Positions 1 to 8,490 of a DNA stretch of 64,000 bases are shown piece by piece (position 1 is the stretch's first letter; each line of letters begins with the position of its first letter). Origin of the DNA: Candidatus Altimarinota bacterium (GTDB lineage Bacteria > Patescibacteriota > Gracilibacteria > BD1-5 > UBA6164); the NCBI GenBank assembly GCA_020631485.1, contig JAHDHC010000005.1:12661-76660 (forward strand), in the 5' to 3' direction. Both the position numbers and the translations under genes were made by a program. The notes beneath the pieces are model-generated. The model had not been told where the DNA came from and ran no database searches. It was given only the letters and a program-made list of their open reading frames with translations.

Positions 1-3
1 CAT

Positions 4-9
4 TATAAT
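4..9 (+). promoter_or_regulatory. Possible -10 box (TATAAT) for the first ORF
   Basis: A perfect TATAAT lies about 80 bases before the ATG of the first small ORF. The -35 region would fall outside the window, so this rests on the -10 alone. Confidence 0.35.
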
Positions 10-89
10 ACAAAATTACTATCATTGCAGATAGTTGGGAAAACATCCCCCATATGTGGTGTAAACTTAACTAACGCCCTGGAGGGCAA

Positions 90-320
90 ATGTACAGATC
101 CGATTCAAAACTATTGAGCCAACCATCAGTCCAAACAGCAGCGCTGGATTCTGCACGTATTGCAAGAGTAGCAACTGGTTTTGATCAGCTTCATGCCGAA
201 GTTGATCAAAACCCAGACGCGTCAATGGCTCTGAAGCTTCAGAAAGTAAGAGCAAAACAAAAGTTGATGGCTGAACTCGATAATGCTGGAGTGCAATACT
301 CTAGCTGAGGTACGGTGTAA
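90..320 (+). CDS. Small hypothetical protein (76 aa)
   Basis: The ATG follows a clear Shine-Dalgarno sequence (GGAGGG), which most genes here lack. With UGA as glycine the frame runs to TAA at 318-320 (76 aa). Under the standard code it would stop at TGA 306-308 (72 aa). The product is soluble and rich in Ala, Gln and charged residues, with no signal peptide or membrane segment. A hairpin follows directly. I do not recognise the family. The Shine-Dalgarno sequence and the absence of earlier in-frame TGA resemble the foreign-looking genes at 7.2-8.4 kb, so a different origin is possible. That the ORF is real is fairly likely; its function is unknown. Confidence 0.5.
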
Positions 321-325
321 GTGAT

Positions 326-355
326 GGTAGGTGAGGGGAGTTTTCCTCGCCTACC
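326..355 (+). terminator. Hairpin after the first small ORF
   Basis: GGTAGGTGAGG pairs with CCTCGCCTACC (one G-T pair) around a short loop, six bases after the ORF stop. A T-run appears only about 30 bases later, so it is a probable but not classic terminator. Confidence 0.5.
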
Positions 356-442
356 TGATAAGAAGTAGTCCAGAGATGGGCACTTTTTTGTTGGGAATTT
401 TTGGTGATAATATCTCTATTTTAAGCCAATAAATATATAAAA

Positions 443-469
443 TTAGCACCTAAGTAAAAAAAGTGCTAA
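443..469 (+). promoter_or_regulatory. CIRCE-like operator (HrcA site) upstream of dnaK
   Basis: TTAGCACCT, nine bases, then AAGTGCTAA. This matches the CIRCE layout TTAGCACTC-N9-GAGTGCTAA with changes only at the inner positions. CIRCE is the operator of the heat-shock repressor HrcA and typically precedes dnaK or groE operons. The site lies about 225 bases before dnaK, with palindromic repeats between, so the leader is unusually long. HrcA itself is not in the window. Confidence 0.75.
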
Positions 470-545
470 AAAAGTTTTGACTTGAAAAAAGAAAATGATA
501 ATATGTATGCAAGTCATGATTTTTCGTGGCAAAAATAATCCCTCG

Positions 546-620
546 TATCCCCCTGCTTCGTATTCACTCAGCTTCCCCCTTATTAAGGGAGAGACCGAAA
601 CGAAGTGAAGGAGGGGGATA
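546..620. repeat. Large nested palindromic repeat
   Basis: Outer arms TATCCCCCT and AGGGGGATA enclose TTCGT and ACGAA, with an inner CCCTTATTAAGGG hairpin. It belongs to the dispersed GC-rich palindromes of this genome and lies in the dnaK leader. A reverse-strand ORF across it is probably an artefact. Confidence 0.75.
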
Positions 621-629
621 ACCAAAAAC

Positions 630-667
630 TCCCTTCCTTTTGAAAGGAAGGGCCGGGGATGGATTAG
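630..667. repeat. Palindromic repeat, CCCTTCC type
   Basis: CCCTTCCTTTTGAAAGGAAGGG is followed by a tail GCCGGGGATGGATTAG. Nearly the same unit with tail recurs at 6002-6041, and the tail appears inverted at 18314-18333, so this is one mobile or amplified family. Confidence 0.85.
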
Positions 668-693
668 AATATTACAACTAACTATAAAAAATT

Positions 694-2589
694 ATGTGAA
701 AAATTATTTGAATCGACTTGGGTACGACCAATTCTTGTGTCGCATTCATGGAGGGATGAGAAGCAAAAGTCATCCCAAATGCAGAAGGGAATAGAACGAC
801 TCCTTCTATTGTCGCTATTGATAAAGAGGGAAATACTATTGTGGGGACACCTGCAAAGAGACAGGCTATTACAAACCCTATGGGGACTATATTTTCAGCG
901 AAGAGATTTATCGGACGTAAGTTTGACGAAGTAGAAGATGAGATAAAAAATGTTCCCTACGAAGTAGTGAAAGGGAAAAATGGAGAAGTGCTTATTAAAT
1001 TTGACGGAAAAGAAGTACGCCCAGAAGAGATTTCAAGTCACGTACTTATGAAACTTAAAGAAGATGCAGAAAAGTTTCTTGGATCAAAAGTATCAGAAGC
1101 CGTTATTACTGTTCCTGCCTATTTCAATGATGATCAGAGACAAGCGACGATCAATGCTGGGAAGATAGCTGGACTTGAGGTTAAAAGAATCGTAAATGAG
1201 CCAACAGCTGCAGCTCTTGCATATGGTGCTGGAAAATGAAAAAATGAAAAAATAGCAGTATATGACCTTTGAGGTTGAACTTTTGATATCTCGATTCTTG
1301 AGCTTTCAGAAGAGGGGACATTTGAAGTACTCGCGACAAATGGTGACACGCATCTCGGATGAGACGATTTTGATAAAAAGATCGTCGACTATATCGTAGA
1401 TGAGTTCAAAAAACAAGAAGCTGTAGATCTGAGAAATGATCCTATGGCACTCCAAAGAGTCCGTGATGAAGCTGAAAAAGCGAAAAAAGAGCTTTCAGCA
1501 ACGACAAGTTATGAGATCAATCTTCCATATATTACTGTTGATTCTACTGGACCAAAAAATCTTATGATGAGTATCAGTAGATCAAAGTTTGAAGAGCTTA
1601 TCTGAGACCTCGTGACAAGAAGTCTCGAGCCATGTAAAAAAGTACTCAGCGATGCTGGACTCAAAGCATCAGAGCTCAATACTGTACTTCTCGTAGGAGG
1701 ATCTACAAGAGTTCCACTCGTACTTCAAAAAGTAGAAGAATTCTTTGGGAAAAAACCATCAGCTTCGGTAAATCCTGATGAAGCAGTAGCTCAAGGTGCT
1801 GCAGTTCAAGCAGGTATAATCGGATGAGATGTAACAGATGTTTTACTGCTTGATGTTACTCCACTTTCACTCAGTATCGAGACGATGTGAGGAGTTGCTA
1901 CGAGAATGATCGAGAGAAATACGACTATCCCAGCATCTAAAGCTGAGACATTTTCAACAGCTGTAGATAATCAGCCAAGTGTAGAGATCAATGTACTACA
2001 GTGAGAAAGAGAAATGGCAGCTGACAATAAGTCACTCGGGAGATTTATCCTCGATGGTATAGCGTCAGCTCCGAGAGGGACTCCACAGATTGAAGTGACA
2101 TTTGATATAGATGCAAACGGAGTACTCACGGTAAAAGCTAAAGATAAAGGAACTGGAAAAGAACAACATATAACGATCCAAGGATCTACGGGTATGGACG
2201 ATGCTGAAGTTGATAAACTCGTAAAAGAAGCAGAAGAAAAAGCTGGAGAGGACAAGGCCAGAAAAGAAGCAGTAGAAGCGAGAAATCTCGCAGATTCTAC
2301 AGTCTACCAATCTGAAAAAACTCTTACAGACAATGCTGATAAAGTAGAAGAAGCTGATAAAAAAGTAGCACAAGACGCTATTGCAGAGCTCAAGAAAGTA
2401 CTTGAAAATACTGCTGCAACAAAAGATGAGCTTGAGCCAGCAACGAAAAAAGTCCAAGACATCATGATGAAGGTTGGACAATCTATCTATGCTCAACCAG
2501 GAGCCGACGGAGCCCAAGCTGCCCCAGAAGATGCTTCAGCTGATGATGGAGTGGTTGACGCTGAAGTAGAAGAAGACGAGAAGAAGTAG
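694..2589 (+). CDS. dnaK: Chaperone protein DnaK (Hsp70)
   Basis: ATP-driven Hsp70 chaperone of the cytoplasm, working with DnaJ (also here, at 29.5 kb) and GrpE. The 631-residue length is normal. The N-terminus reads [18 protein letters not shown], where glycines 2 and 6 are TGA. The phosphate loop YDLGGGTFDI near residue 190 uses two more, and the linker region and substrate-binding domain follow. The C-terminus ends in an acidic tail. The start was chosen from family alignment because conserved sequence begins at this ATG, with no Shine-Dalgarno upstream. A CIRCE-like site suggests HrcA control. A strong terminator follows. Identity is certain, and the gene is among the clearest proofs of the UGA-glycine code. 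Confidence 0.98.
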
Positions 2590-2601
2590 AAATACCTAAA
2601 C

Positions 2602-2637
2602 AAAAAAACAGATTTACTCGTAAATCTGTTTTTTTTA
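2602..2637 (+). terminator. Terminator of dnaK
   Basis: AAAACAGATTTA and TAAATCTGTTTT form a 15-bp stem around CTCG, flanked by A and T runs, so it could act in both directions. Confidence 0.9.
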
Positions 2638-2684
2638 ATCTGTCTAGATTTCTTGAGTCTGAACTAGATCTTATGTTTTACTTT

Positions 2685-3164
2685 CTAAACTGTAATTTCA
2701 GAAGGGAATTGTTCTATTCAGGGTGTACTATTATCCCTTTCTAGTAGGGCTTTCTGTACGAGTATATTTGCATCTAATATAAGATAATAATAGTCTTTTT
2801 TGCTATATCATCTATTGAGCCACTTTTCAAAAAGTCAGTTTAGATCATCCTTCAATTTTCAATATCTTTGAGTTCAGAGCACACTTTCAAGAGCTATTGT
2901 ATGAGAATCAAGAAGATGAAAAACAAGATTGTGAGCGTAATCCATTCTTGTTTTTTGATCTCGTTTTGCATCAAGAGTACATATGATAGAGTCTATATGA
3001 TCCTGAGCTGTGAGTGCACATTCATAGGCATTTTTCGTATTTTCCTCCAATTCTGCTACACGTATATCAAACGTTGTTAACTGATCGTTTCTTTGTTGAG
3101 GAGTAGAACATGCTGTGCTGAGTAACATAGCTGATGCTCATAGGGTGGTTAGTATTTTTTTCAT
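2685..3164 (-). CDS. Putative lipoprotein (159 aa)
   Basis: With UGA as glycine the frame runs from ATG (MKKILTTLGASAM...) to TAG. The first 20 or so residues are a signal sequence ending in the lipobox LLSTAC, so the mature protein is probably lipid-anchored outside the cytoplasmic membrane. The mature part is Asp/Glu/Lys-rich, with helix-forming stretches and several Tyr. It has no recognisable domain. It is transcribed towards dnaK and stands alone. The family is not recognised; the lipoprotein call rests on the signal and lipobox. Confidence 0.8.
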
Positions 3165-3262
3165 AGGACAAATTAGAAATATCTTATATATTATAAATAT
3201 AAATTTATATTGTCAATAAATTTTAAAGAGATATTGCGATTACTTTTTTGGACTCTGAGACT

Positions 3263-3293
3263 AAAAAACAGATTTAGTATTCATCTGTTTTTT
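3263..3293 (-). terminator. Terminator of the ABC ATPase gene
   Basis: AAAAAACAGAT and ATCTGTTTTTT form the stem. The TAA stop of the ATPase gene lies in the loop region, so the gene ends inside its own terminator. Confidence 0.8.
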
Positions 3294-4266
3294 GAGTTTT
3301 AGTCTTTTTTCATAAGTCATGTACATACCAGGAATCTGGATTTTGGATTGCTTGTTCTATTAGGATTTCATCATGTGATGCAGCGAATATTCTACCACGA
3401 AGTTCCTCTTGAAACATCGTTTCTCTTGTAGTTTCTTTGCTTTTTCTATCGAGTCAATTTGTAGGTTCATCCAGAAGATATAAAGCCCTGCTATGTATAT
3501 CTTTAAAAATAGATTTTGTATATTCACCTAATGACATATCTGCATCTTTTTGAGATTCGTTGAGGATAATTCTCTTACGAGTCAACGCAGCTGTAGTTCA
3601 AATCACTTTTAGGTGTCACCAAAGAACTATATCATTTGCAAGTAAACCATGAGCTTCTTGTATCATGAGTACGAAATTACCATAAACAACTTCGGGTTTT
3701 ATTTTGTATTTTTTCGCAAATTTTTCTGCACTTGTACAAAACTGCTCACAAGCATTCTCAAAGATTCATGCAGAATTATCTCTATTATATTTTGGTGAAT
3801 TTACAGTTTCATATATATATATTGATATTGTTTTGGATAATTGTTCTTTACTTGCTCTATAGTTTTTATCAAATACATGTGTACTTCAGAGTTTATATAC
3901 GGCATTAATTGCTCTATTGAATCAAGTCACGCATATTTCTTCAAATTCTTCATATATTTCATCTACTTCTTCTGGTTCCTTATGCTCCATAATACTGCCA
4001 ACTACACAGTAATCTGCGTAATCAAAAGAGTCTTCAAGCATATCTGTAAAAGCTTTATACGGATTTCATTTTTGTTGATTTTCTCCAGATAAAACATCTT
4101 GGTATCTCTGAAGGGAGCTATCAATAAGTTGTAACATGGTTGTTTTACCTGTTCCATTATCTCATATCAAGAGAAGATTTTTTCATCATACATCTATTTT
4201 ATCTCAGATCTTCCAGTTTGATTGATCATGTGGAAGATTGAGAACTTCAAGTCATTTAATTGCCAT
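3274..4266 (-). CDS. ABC-type ATPase (single nucleotide-binding domain)
   Basis: Soluble ATPase of 330 residues. Walker A GDNGTGKTT is at about residues 35-43, a signature-like MSLGEY lies further on, Walker B plus D-loop is LYLLDEPTNGLD, and the switch histidine is in AASHDE. The order and motifs are those of an ABC nucleotide-binding domain. No membrane partner is encoded nearby and no second ABC domain is present, so a transporter role is unproven. It starts 10 bases after the stop of the secreted-protein gene upstream on the same strand, so the two are probably co-transcribed. The stop lies inside the terminator hairpin. The family is certain, the substrate unknown. Confidence 0.88.
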
Positions 4267-4276
4267 ATTTTTTACA

Positions 4277-4753
4277 TTATTTTTCTAGAGCTATTCTATC
4301 TTTTACTTTTTTTCCAAAGTAGTTCAGATAGTTTGGTTCTTTTGGTTCAAGTTGAGAATCTCTTGTAATTACAGAGAGGAGTTCTAAGAGTTCTGTAGAA
4401 AATTTTGTAAATTCTTTAGCATCTATATATTTTCCAAGTTCACAAAGATAATCATTATATGCTATTTTCCAGAGTTTTTGCTCTTCATCTTGAGTGTATG
4501 TAAAATTAGGTATCTTCTTATTTTCTCTGAGAGTATCTATGGTGAGATATCAGATTATAGGAGAGTCTTTTGGAGTTTCGCAAGTATCTTTCATTAGCAG
4601 AGCGTCTACTTCCTGAGTAGTTCAGGTGTAAATTAATGTAATATCTTCTGAGATTCTAGCATTTGGAAGTGGGTCTTCATTTGCATTTACTGAACCTGCT
4701 ACTAGAGCTCCCGAAAGAGCCATTGCAGTAGATAGAGAGGATAATTTATTCAT
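4277..4753 (-). CDS. Secreted hypothetical protein (158 aa)
   Basis: The N-terminus MNKLSSLSTAMALSGALVAG, followed by SVNA, looks like a cleavable signal peptide, so the protein is probably exported. The mature part has two or three Cys and is acidic, with no domain I recognise. It has two in-frame TGA glycines and ends in TAA 10 bases before the ABC ATPase start, which suggests a two-gene operon. A link between export and the ATPase is only inferred from the arrangement. Confidence 0.78.
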
Positions 4754-4812
4754 GAAAAAATTTATGTTTTATGAAAATACATTAAACATAGAAAAATAAT
4801 TGTCAATATCTT

Positions 4813-5937
4813 TTAGAGTAACGCTTTAAAAATATCTACGCTATCAAGTTGTTCCCAGCTAACATCGACGCGGCCAAAGTGCCCGTAGGTGGCAGTTTTT
4901 GCAAAGATTGGTTTTTTGAGATCGAGTTTTTTAATGATTCCATTGGGACTGAGGTCGAAGTTATCATGTACGGCATCGATGATAGCTTGTTTGTCTACTT
5001 TTTCGGTATCAAAGGTTTTGACATAGATCGATACTGGTTCTACAACTCCGATCGCGTAGGCAAGCTGTACTTCACATCTTTCACATACTCCAGACGCGAC
5101 AATATTTTTTGCAAGATATCTCGCAATATACGCTCCTGATCTATCAACTTTTGATGGATCTTTTCCAGAAAAGGCTCCTCATCCATGACGCCCGAGTCAT
5201 CCGTAGGTGTCTACGATGATCTTTCTCCCGGTGAGACCACAGTCTCATTTCGGTCCACCGATGACAAATTTTCCTGTTGGATTAATGTGTATTTTAGTAT
5301 TTTCATCGATCATATCACCGAGTTCTGATTGAATAACCTCTTTCATAATCCCAGCTCTGAGCTCTTCTTGACTCACTGATGCAAGATGTTGGTTTGATAT
5401 AACAACAGCATCGACACGAATAGGCACAGCATCATCATATTCTACGGTTACTTGGGTTTTTCCATCTGGTTGGAGATAGGGGAGTATTCACTGTTTTCTC
5501 ACATATTCGAGTCTTTTTCCAAGTTTGTGAGCGAGACTGATTGGAGTAGAAAGATAGTTTTCGGTTTCATTGGTCGCAAAACCAAACATGATTCCTTGGT
5601 CACCCGCTCAGCCCGTATCTACCCCTTGGGCAATATCTGGTGATTGAGAATTGATAAGAATTTGTACTGATACATCATCAGCACTAAATCCAGCTTCTAG
5701 ACTATCATATCCGATATCTCTTACTACCTTTCTTGCGATATCCTGGAAATTGACCCAAGCATTTGTCGTGATCTCTCCACTCACCACGATAGTTCCTGTA
5801 GTCACAAGACATTCACAGGCTACTCTAGAGTTTGGGTCTTCTTCTAGACAGGCATCAAGTATAGCATCACTTATCTGGTCACAGATCTTGTCTGGATGAC
5901 CACTGGTAACAGATTCTGAACTAATAAAGTGTTTCAT
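4813..5937 (-). CDS. metK: S-adenosylmethionine synthase
   Basis: Makes S-adenosylmethionine from methionine and ATP in the cytoplasm. The 374-residue length is near the family norm. It begins [20 protein letters not shown], the ATP-binding start of MetK. The signature [16 protein letters not shown] is near residue 110, and the later segment [20 protein letters not shown] holds the phosphate-loop region, with TGA for several glycines. Monocistronic. It supplies the donor for methyltransferases, one of which is at 49.9 kb. No Shine-Dalgarno is visible. Identity certain. Confidence 0.97.
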
Positions 5938-6001
5938 GGTTAATAATTGTTTTATAGCATTTATTATTTTTATAATCTACTCCTAATTTCTTTCTATATG
6001 T

Positions 6002-6041
6002 TCCCTTCCTTTTGAAAGGAAGGGTTAGGGATGGATTAGAA
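6002..6041. repeat. Palindromic repeat, CCCTTCC type
   Basis: CCCTTCCTTTTGAAAGGAAGGG plus tail TTAGGGATGGATTAGAA, almost identical to the unit before dnaK. Confidence 0.85.
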
Positions 6042-6074
6042 CAAACATAAAATACTAAAATAAAATACATCTTC

Positions 6075-6142
6075 GCCAGCGTATGGAAAAGATGTATGAA
6101 AATCGTTATCTACAGAGATTTTGTATATCTTTTCCTACTGGC
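6075..6142. repeat. Long imperfect hairpin
   Basis: GCCAG and, five bases on, GGAAAAGAT pair with ATCTTTTCC and GGC; AAAATC pairs with GATTTT nearer the loop. The stem is about 20 bp with a few mismatches around a roughly 12-base loop. It is unlike the GC-rich family and has no T-run, so it is not an ordinary terminator. A structured RNA or small mobile hairpin is possible. Confidence 0.55.
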
Positions 6143-6181
6143 ATGTAGGGGAGGAAGGAGCACCTTATCTCATAATCCCTC

Positions 6182-6222
6182 CCTACAGCTGAGCTGTAGG
6201 ACTCCCTTTTTCAAAAAGGGAG
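6182..6222. repeat. Double palindrome
   Basis: CCTACAGCT-GAGCTGTAGG is followed at once by CTCCCTTTTT-C-AAAAAGGGAG. Two hairpins stand side by side, as in other composite copies of the family. Confidence 0.75.
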
Positions 6223-6381
6223 AGTTGAAGGTTTTATCAAACAGGTTGCTGGAACGGTCGTTGAGCCTCATCTCTCTCGTTCACTCTTGATATATTCATC
6301 AAGCGTCATGGATATTATTGAATAAGTTCTATATTGCAAATTTTTAAACCCAAAATTCCTGGTATTAATGGCTCTTATTTT

Positions 6382-6412
6382 CTCCCCTGAGAAGGGGAGG
6401 CTAGGAAGGGTT
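6382..6412. repeat. Palindromic repeat, CTCCCC type
   Basis: CTCCCCTGAGAAGGGGAG followed by GCTAGGAAGGGTT, the same core-plus-tail layout as the intragenic copies. Confidence 0.8.
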
Positions 6413-6439
6413 AAAAAAAATTTGCATTTTATTTTTGTA

Positions 6440-6458
6440 TATATATACTGTATATATT
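6440..6458 (+). promoter_or_regulatory. Candidate operator palindrome before the LexA-like gene
   Basis: TATATATAC-T-GTATATAT, an inverted repeat with eight-base perfect arms around one base, ends 16 bases before the LexA-like ATG. LexA genes are usually self-repressed, so this is a plausible operator, but AT-rich sequence makes chance palindromes common. Confidence 0.45.
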
Positions 6459-6474
6459 CTTTATATCTATAAAC

Positions 6475-7110
6475 ATGAAAACTATGTTAACAGATAAGCA
6501 ACAAAAAGTACTTGATGCCATTACAGAGTATGTATATACACATGGAAAATCTCCGACTATAGAAGAACTACAAGTAACACTGCAACAAAAGTCCAAAAGA
6601 GGAGTGACTCAGTACCTTGAGGCATTGGAGAAAAAAGGATGTATCAGTAGGAGTTCATGATATAGATCTATAAAGCTCAAAAATCAAACATGAGAAAATA
6701 TCGTAAATCTTCCTATATTGTGAGTTGCAAATGCAGGTTCGCCTATGGCCATAGCAGAGGAAAATGATAACGGAGTACTTCCAGTATCAAAGAGTCTTGT
6801 TTCAGGAGACGAGTCAAACTTCTTTGTCTTGCAAGTAGATGGAACTTCTATGAATAGATGCGAGGTAAATGGGAAGATTATAGAGAATGGATCATACGTC
6901 TTGATACAAAAATGAAACCATATCGTGAATGAGTCAGATATTTACTTATTCATCGTGAATAACTGCGCAACTATAAAAAAGCAAAAAAGAGAAGGAAATA
7001 ATCTCTATCTTATCCCGGATTCGAAAGATTCTTTTCATAAGCCAATTATTCTCTCAGAGGATGACGATGTTGAAGTAAGTGGAAAAGTTATAGACGTCTT
7101 TAATTTCTAG
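6475..7110 (+). CDS. lexA: LexA-family repressor / peptidase S24
   Basis: DNA-damage-response type repressor of 211 residues. Residues 5-70 form the winged-helix DNA-binding domain (LTDKQQKVLDAITEYVYTHG and onward). The S24 self-cleavage domain follows. The scissile Ala87-Gly88 is in VANAGSPMA, the nucleophile Ser125 in VDGTSMNR, and the general-base Lys168 in CATIKK. All key residues of a RecA-stimulated autoprotease are present. Several glycines are TGA. The start at 6475 is favoured, but an in-frame ATG at 6484 is possible. A palindrome just upstream may be its own operator. It stands alone, before the foreign-looking cassette. The LexA call is strong; targets are unknown. Confidence 0.9.
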
Positions 7111-7127
7111 GAAATACTTCCCAAACA

Positions 7128-7158
7128 TTGACATTCACTCGCTCAGTATTATCATAAA
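7128..7158 (+). promoter_or_regulatory. Possible promoter of the first cassette gene
   Basis: A perfect TTGACA at 7128-7133 with a weak CATAAA 19 bases on. It lies about 35-60 bases before the preferred ATG at 7192. Confidence 0.35.
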
Positions 7159-7191
7159 ATCGTGTTTCACTTCACAAGACAAGGAAGAACA

Positions 7192-7518
7192 ATGATGCTA
7201 TTAGCTTTCATTATTTTACTTTTGCTAGTTACTGTTGTTATTTTCCTGATCGAATTAGCTTTAGGCCTATTTATAATTTTTATTGGATTAGCTTCGAGTT
7301 TATTTTTCATTTTTTTATCTGTGATATTTGCGATCATACAAATGATCGTTTACGAACTGATAAACTTGGCTAACTTGTGTTACGATTATCTGATGAATAT
7401 CGAAATATTTCAGATATATGTATTTCAGTATTTTGTCATAATGATTGTAATGTGTCCACTCATCTGGTGTACTGCGAAGCTCGTGAGTATAAGGGAAGCG
7501 CATGTTCACCAGTACTAG
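7192..7518 (+). CDS. Hydrophobic membrane protein (108 aa)
   Basis: Small membrane protein with two long hydrophobic stretches at the N-terminus and another near the C-terminus, so probably three transmembrane helices. The ATG at 7192 follows AAGGAAG. A GTG at 7162 in frame would add ten residues but lacks that ribosome site. No TGA codon occurs in the frame; all glycines are GGN. Leucines often use TTA and TTG, unlike the CTC/CTT habit of neighbours. It ends in TAG next to a strong terminator that is duplicated after the next gene. The family is not recognised; transfer from a standard-code donor is suspected. Confidence 0.65.
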   Translation: MMLLAFIILLLLVTVVIFLIELALGLFIIFIGLASSLFFIFLSVIFAIIQMIVYELINLANLCYDYLMNIEIFQIYVFQYFVIMIVMCPLIWCTAKLVSIREAHVHQY

Positions 7519-7520
7519 AG

Positions 7521-7550
7521 ACGAAAAACCCCGCGTAGACGGGGTTTCGT
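7521..7550 (+). terminator. Cassette terminator, copy 1
   Basis: ACGAAAAACCCCG and CGGGGTTTCGT form a strong GC stem. The same 30 bases occur at 8429-8458. Confidence 0.9.
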
Positions 7551-7664
7551 TGTGTTTGACTTTTATAAAAGATTTTTTCAAATTTATACTTTTTCAATAA
7601 AGTAAATGTCCTAGGCTGATTTATAGAAGTACTTAAATTCCCAAGAACTCTAAAGTTCTTTATA

Positions 7665-7692
7665 TTGACAAATATTATAAATAACATATAAA
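7665..7692 (+). promoter_or_regulatory. Promoter of the second cassette gene
   Basis: TTGACA, 16 bases, TATAAA, close to the sigma-70 consensus, placed about 70 bases before the ATG at 7760. Confidence 0.7.
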
Positions 7693-7759
7693 GTTACTAG
7701 TCTACGGTTTTTGATGAATAAAACATCATTCGCCGCGAGGCGAAAAGGGAGAACTTTGT

Positions 7760-8446
7760 ATGATCTTTGCTATATTTTTCTTGTTGTCGTTGGTCTTGTG
7801 TTGTGAAGTATATCGCTATCTTCTGAAACAACGTAAAGACATATGGCCAGTAATTCTTCTGTATGGAATTTCAGGTATTTGTTGTTTTGTTGTTTTTCTT
7901 GTGATAGGCTCAACTCAATACGATTTTGTATTTCTGTTGCCACATTTACTATCTTCGCTTGTAGCACTCATTTATTGTTATTACAAAAAAGAGTTCTGGG
8001 AATTTTTCTGGAAGTACAAGCTTAGGTTAAAGGGAATTTTATTGTTCGGTGCAGCCGCAGTATATGCATCAACAGTTTCTGTACAACTCGCATTTGTACT
8101 TATTTCTCTTGTATATATCACTGGATTTTGGGTTGATCCCTTCAGCATGATGTCACTCGAAAGTACAGAAAATGAAGCATATTACCTAAGAATTTGGTAT
8201 TGCCTATTGAGACTCAAAGTGCAAATTTTTATGATATTGAGTTTTCTTGTTGCCATGTTTTTAGAGTTTGTTTTCCTAGAAATAGGGAAGACAACAATTG
8301 ACGAAATTGCTACAGTGGTTCATGCTTCTGTATTTGTGCTTTTAATTTTTGGGCATATGATGAGAAAGAAGCTTCGAACGATAGCTCTCTGGCTTCACAG
8401 AAAGTGCAACTGGATGATTCGTACAGAGACGAAAAACCCCGCGTAG
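7760..8446 (+). CDS. Polytopic membrane protein (228 aa)
   Basis: Integral membrane protein with roughly five or six hydrophobic segments; the first spans residues 1-15 and others lie near 30-50, 55-72, 90-125 and 150-200. The ATG follows GGGAG at good spacing. None of its glycines is TGA, while native genes use TGA for a large share, so it may come from a standard-code donor. It has its own near-consensus promoter and ends in TAG inside the stem of the second copy of the cassette terminator. No family is recognised and no catalytic motif is visible. It shares its 3' end, but no obvious protein similarity, with the gene upstream. Confidence 0.72.
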   Translation: MIFAIFFLLSLVLCCEVYRYLLKQRKDIWPVILLYGISGICCFVVFLVIGSTQYDFVFLLPHLLSSLVALIYCYYKKEFWEFFWKYKLRLKGILLFGAAAVYASTVSVQLAFVLISLVYITGFWVDPFSMMSLESTENEAYYLRIWYCLLRLKVQIFMILSFLVAMFLEFVFLEIGKTTIDEIATVVHASVFVLLIFGHMMRKKLRTIALWLHRKCNWMIRTETKNPA

Positions 8447-8458
8447 ACGGGGTTTCGT
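8429..8458 (+). terminator. Cassette terminator, copy 2
   Basis: Same 30 bases as 7521-7550, with matching flanks (AGAG before, TTG after). The stop codon of the upstream gene (8444-8446) is in the loop. Confidence 0.9.
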
Positions 8459-8490
8459 TGCGTTTGGGCTTTACAAATATTTTAATTAAC

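Larger units (their letters stand above)
321..693. other. Intergenic region upstream of dnaK
   Basis: This gene-free stretch holds the hairpin of the preceding ORF, a CIRCE-like operator, a TTGACT -35-like sequence at 477-482 and two palindromic repeat units. No ORF with plausible codon use was found on either strand. Confidence 0.7.
5938..6474. other. Intergenic field of palindromes between metK and the LexA-like gene
   Basis: Over 500 bases with no convincing gene. It holds at least four separate inverted-repeat units (6002-6041, 6075-6142, 6182-6222, 6382-6412) and an AT-rich promoter region before the LexA-like gene. The short forward ORF at 6096-6290 runs straight through three palindromes and is probably not real. 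Confidence 0.7.

Noticed and set aside
443-625. 60-aa reverse ORF in the dnaK leader
   Set aside because: Spans CIRCE and a palindromic repeat; apparent coding comes from the repeat.
2065-2517. 150-aa reverse ORF opposite dnaK
   Set aside because: Lies fully antisense to a certain gene, with Phe/Ser-rich composition typical of the antisense of Glu/Lys codons.
694-2589. Multiple short ORFs across dnaK suggesting a pseudogene or frameshifts
   Set aside because: All breaks are TGA at conserved glycines in one frame; with UGA as glycine the gene is intact.
6096-6290. 64-aa forward ORF before lexA
   Set aside because: Runs through three palindromes, with no TGA glycine and no protein-like composition.
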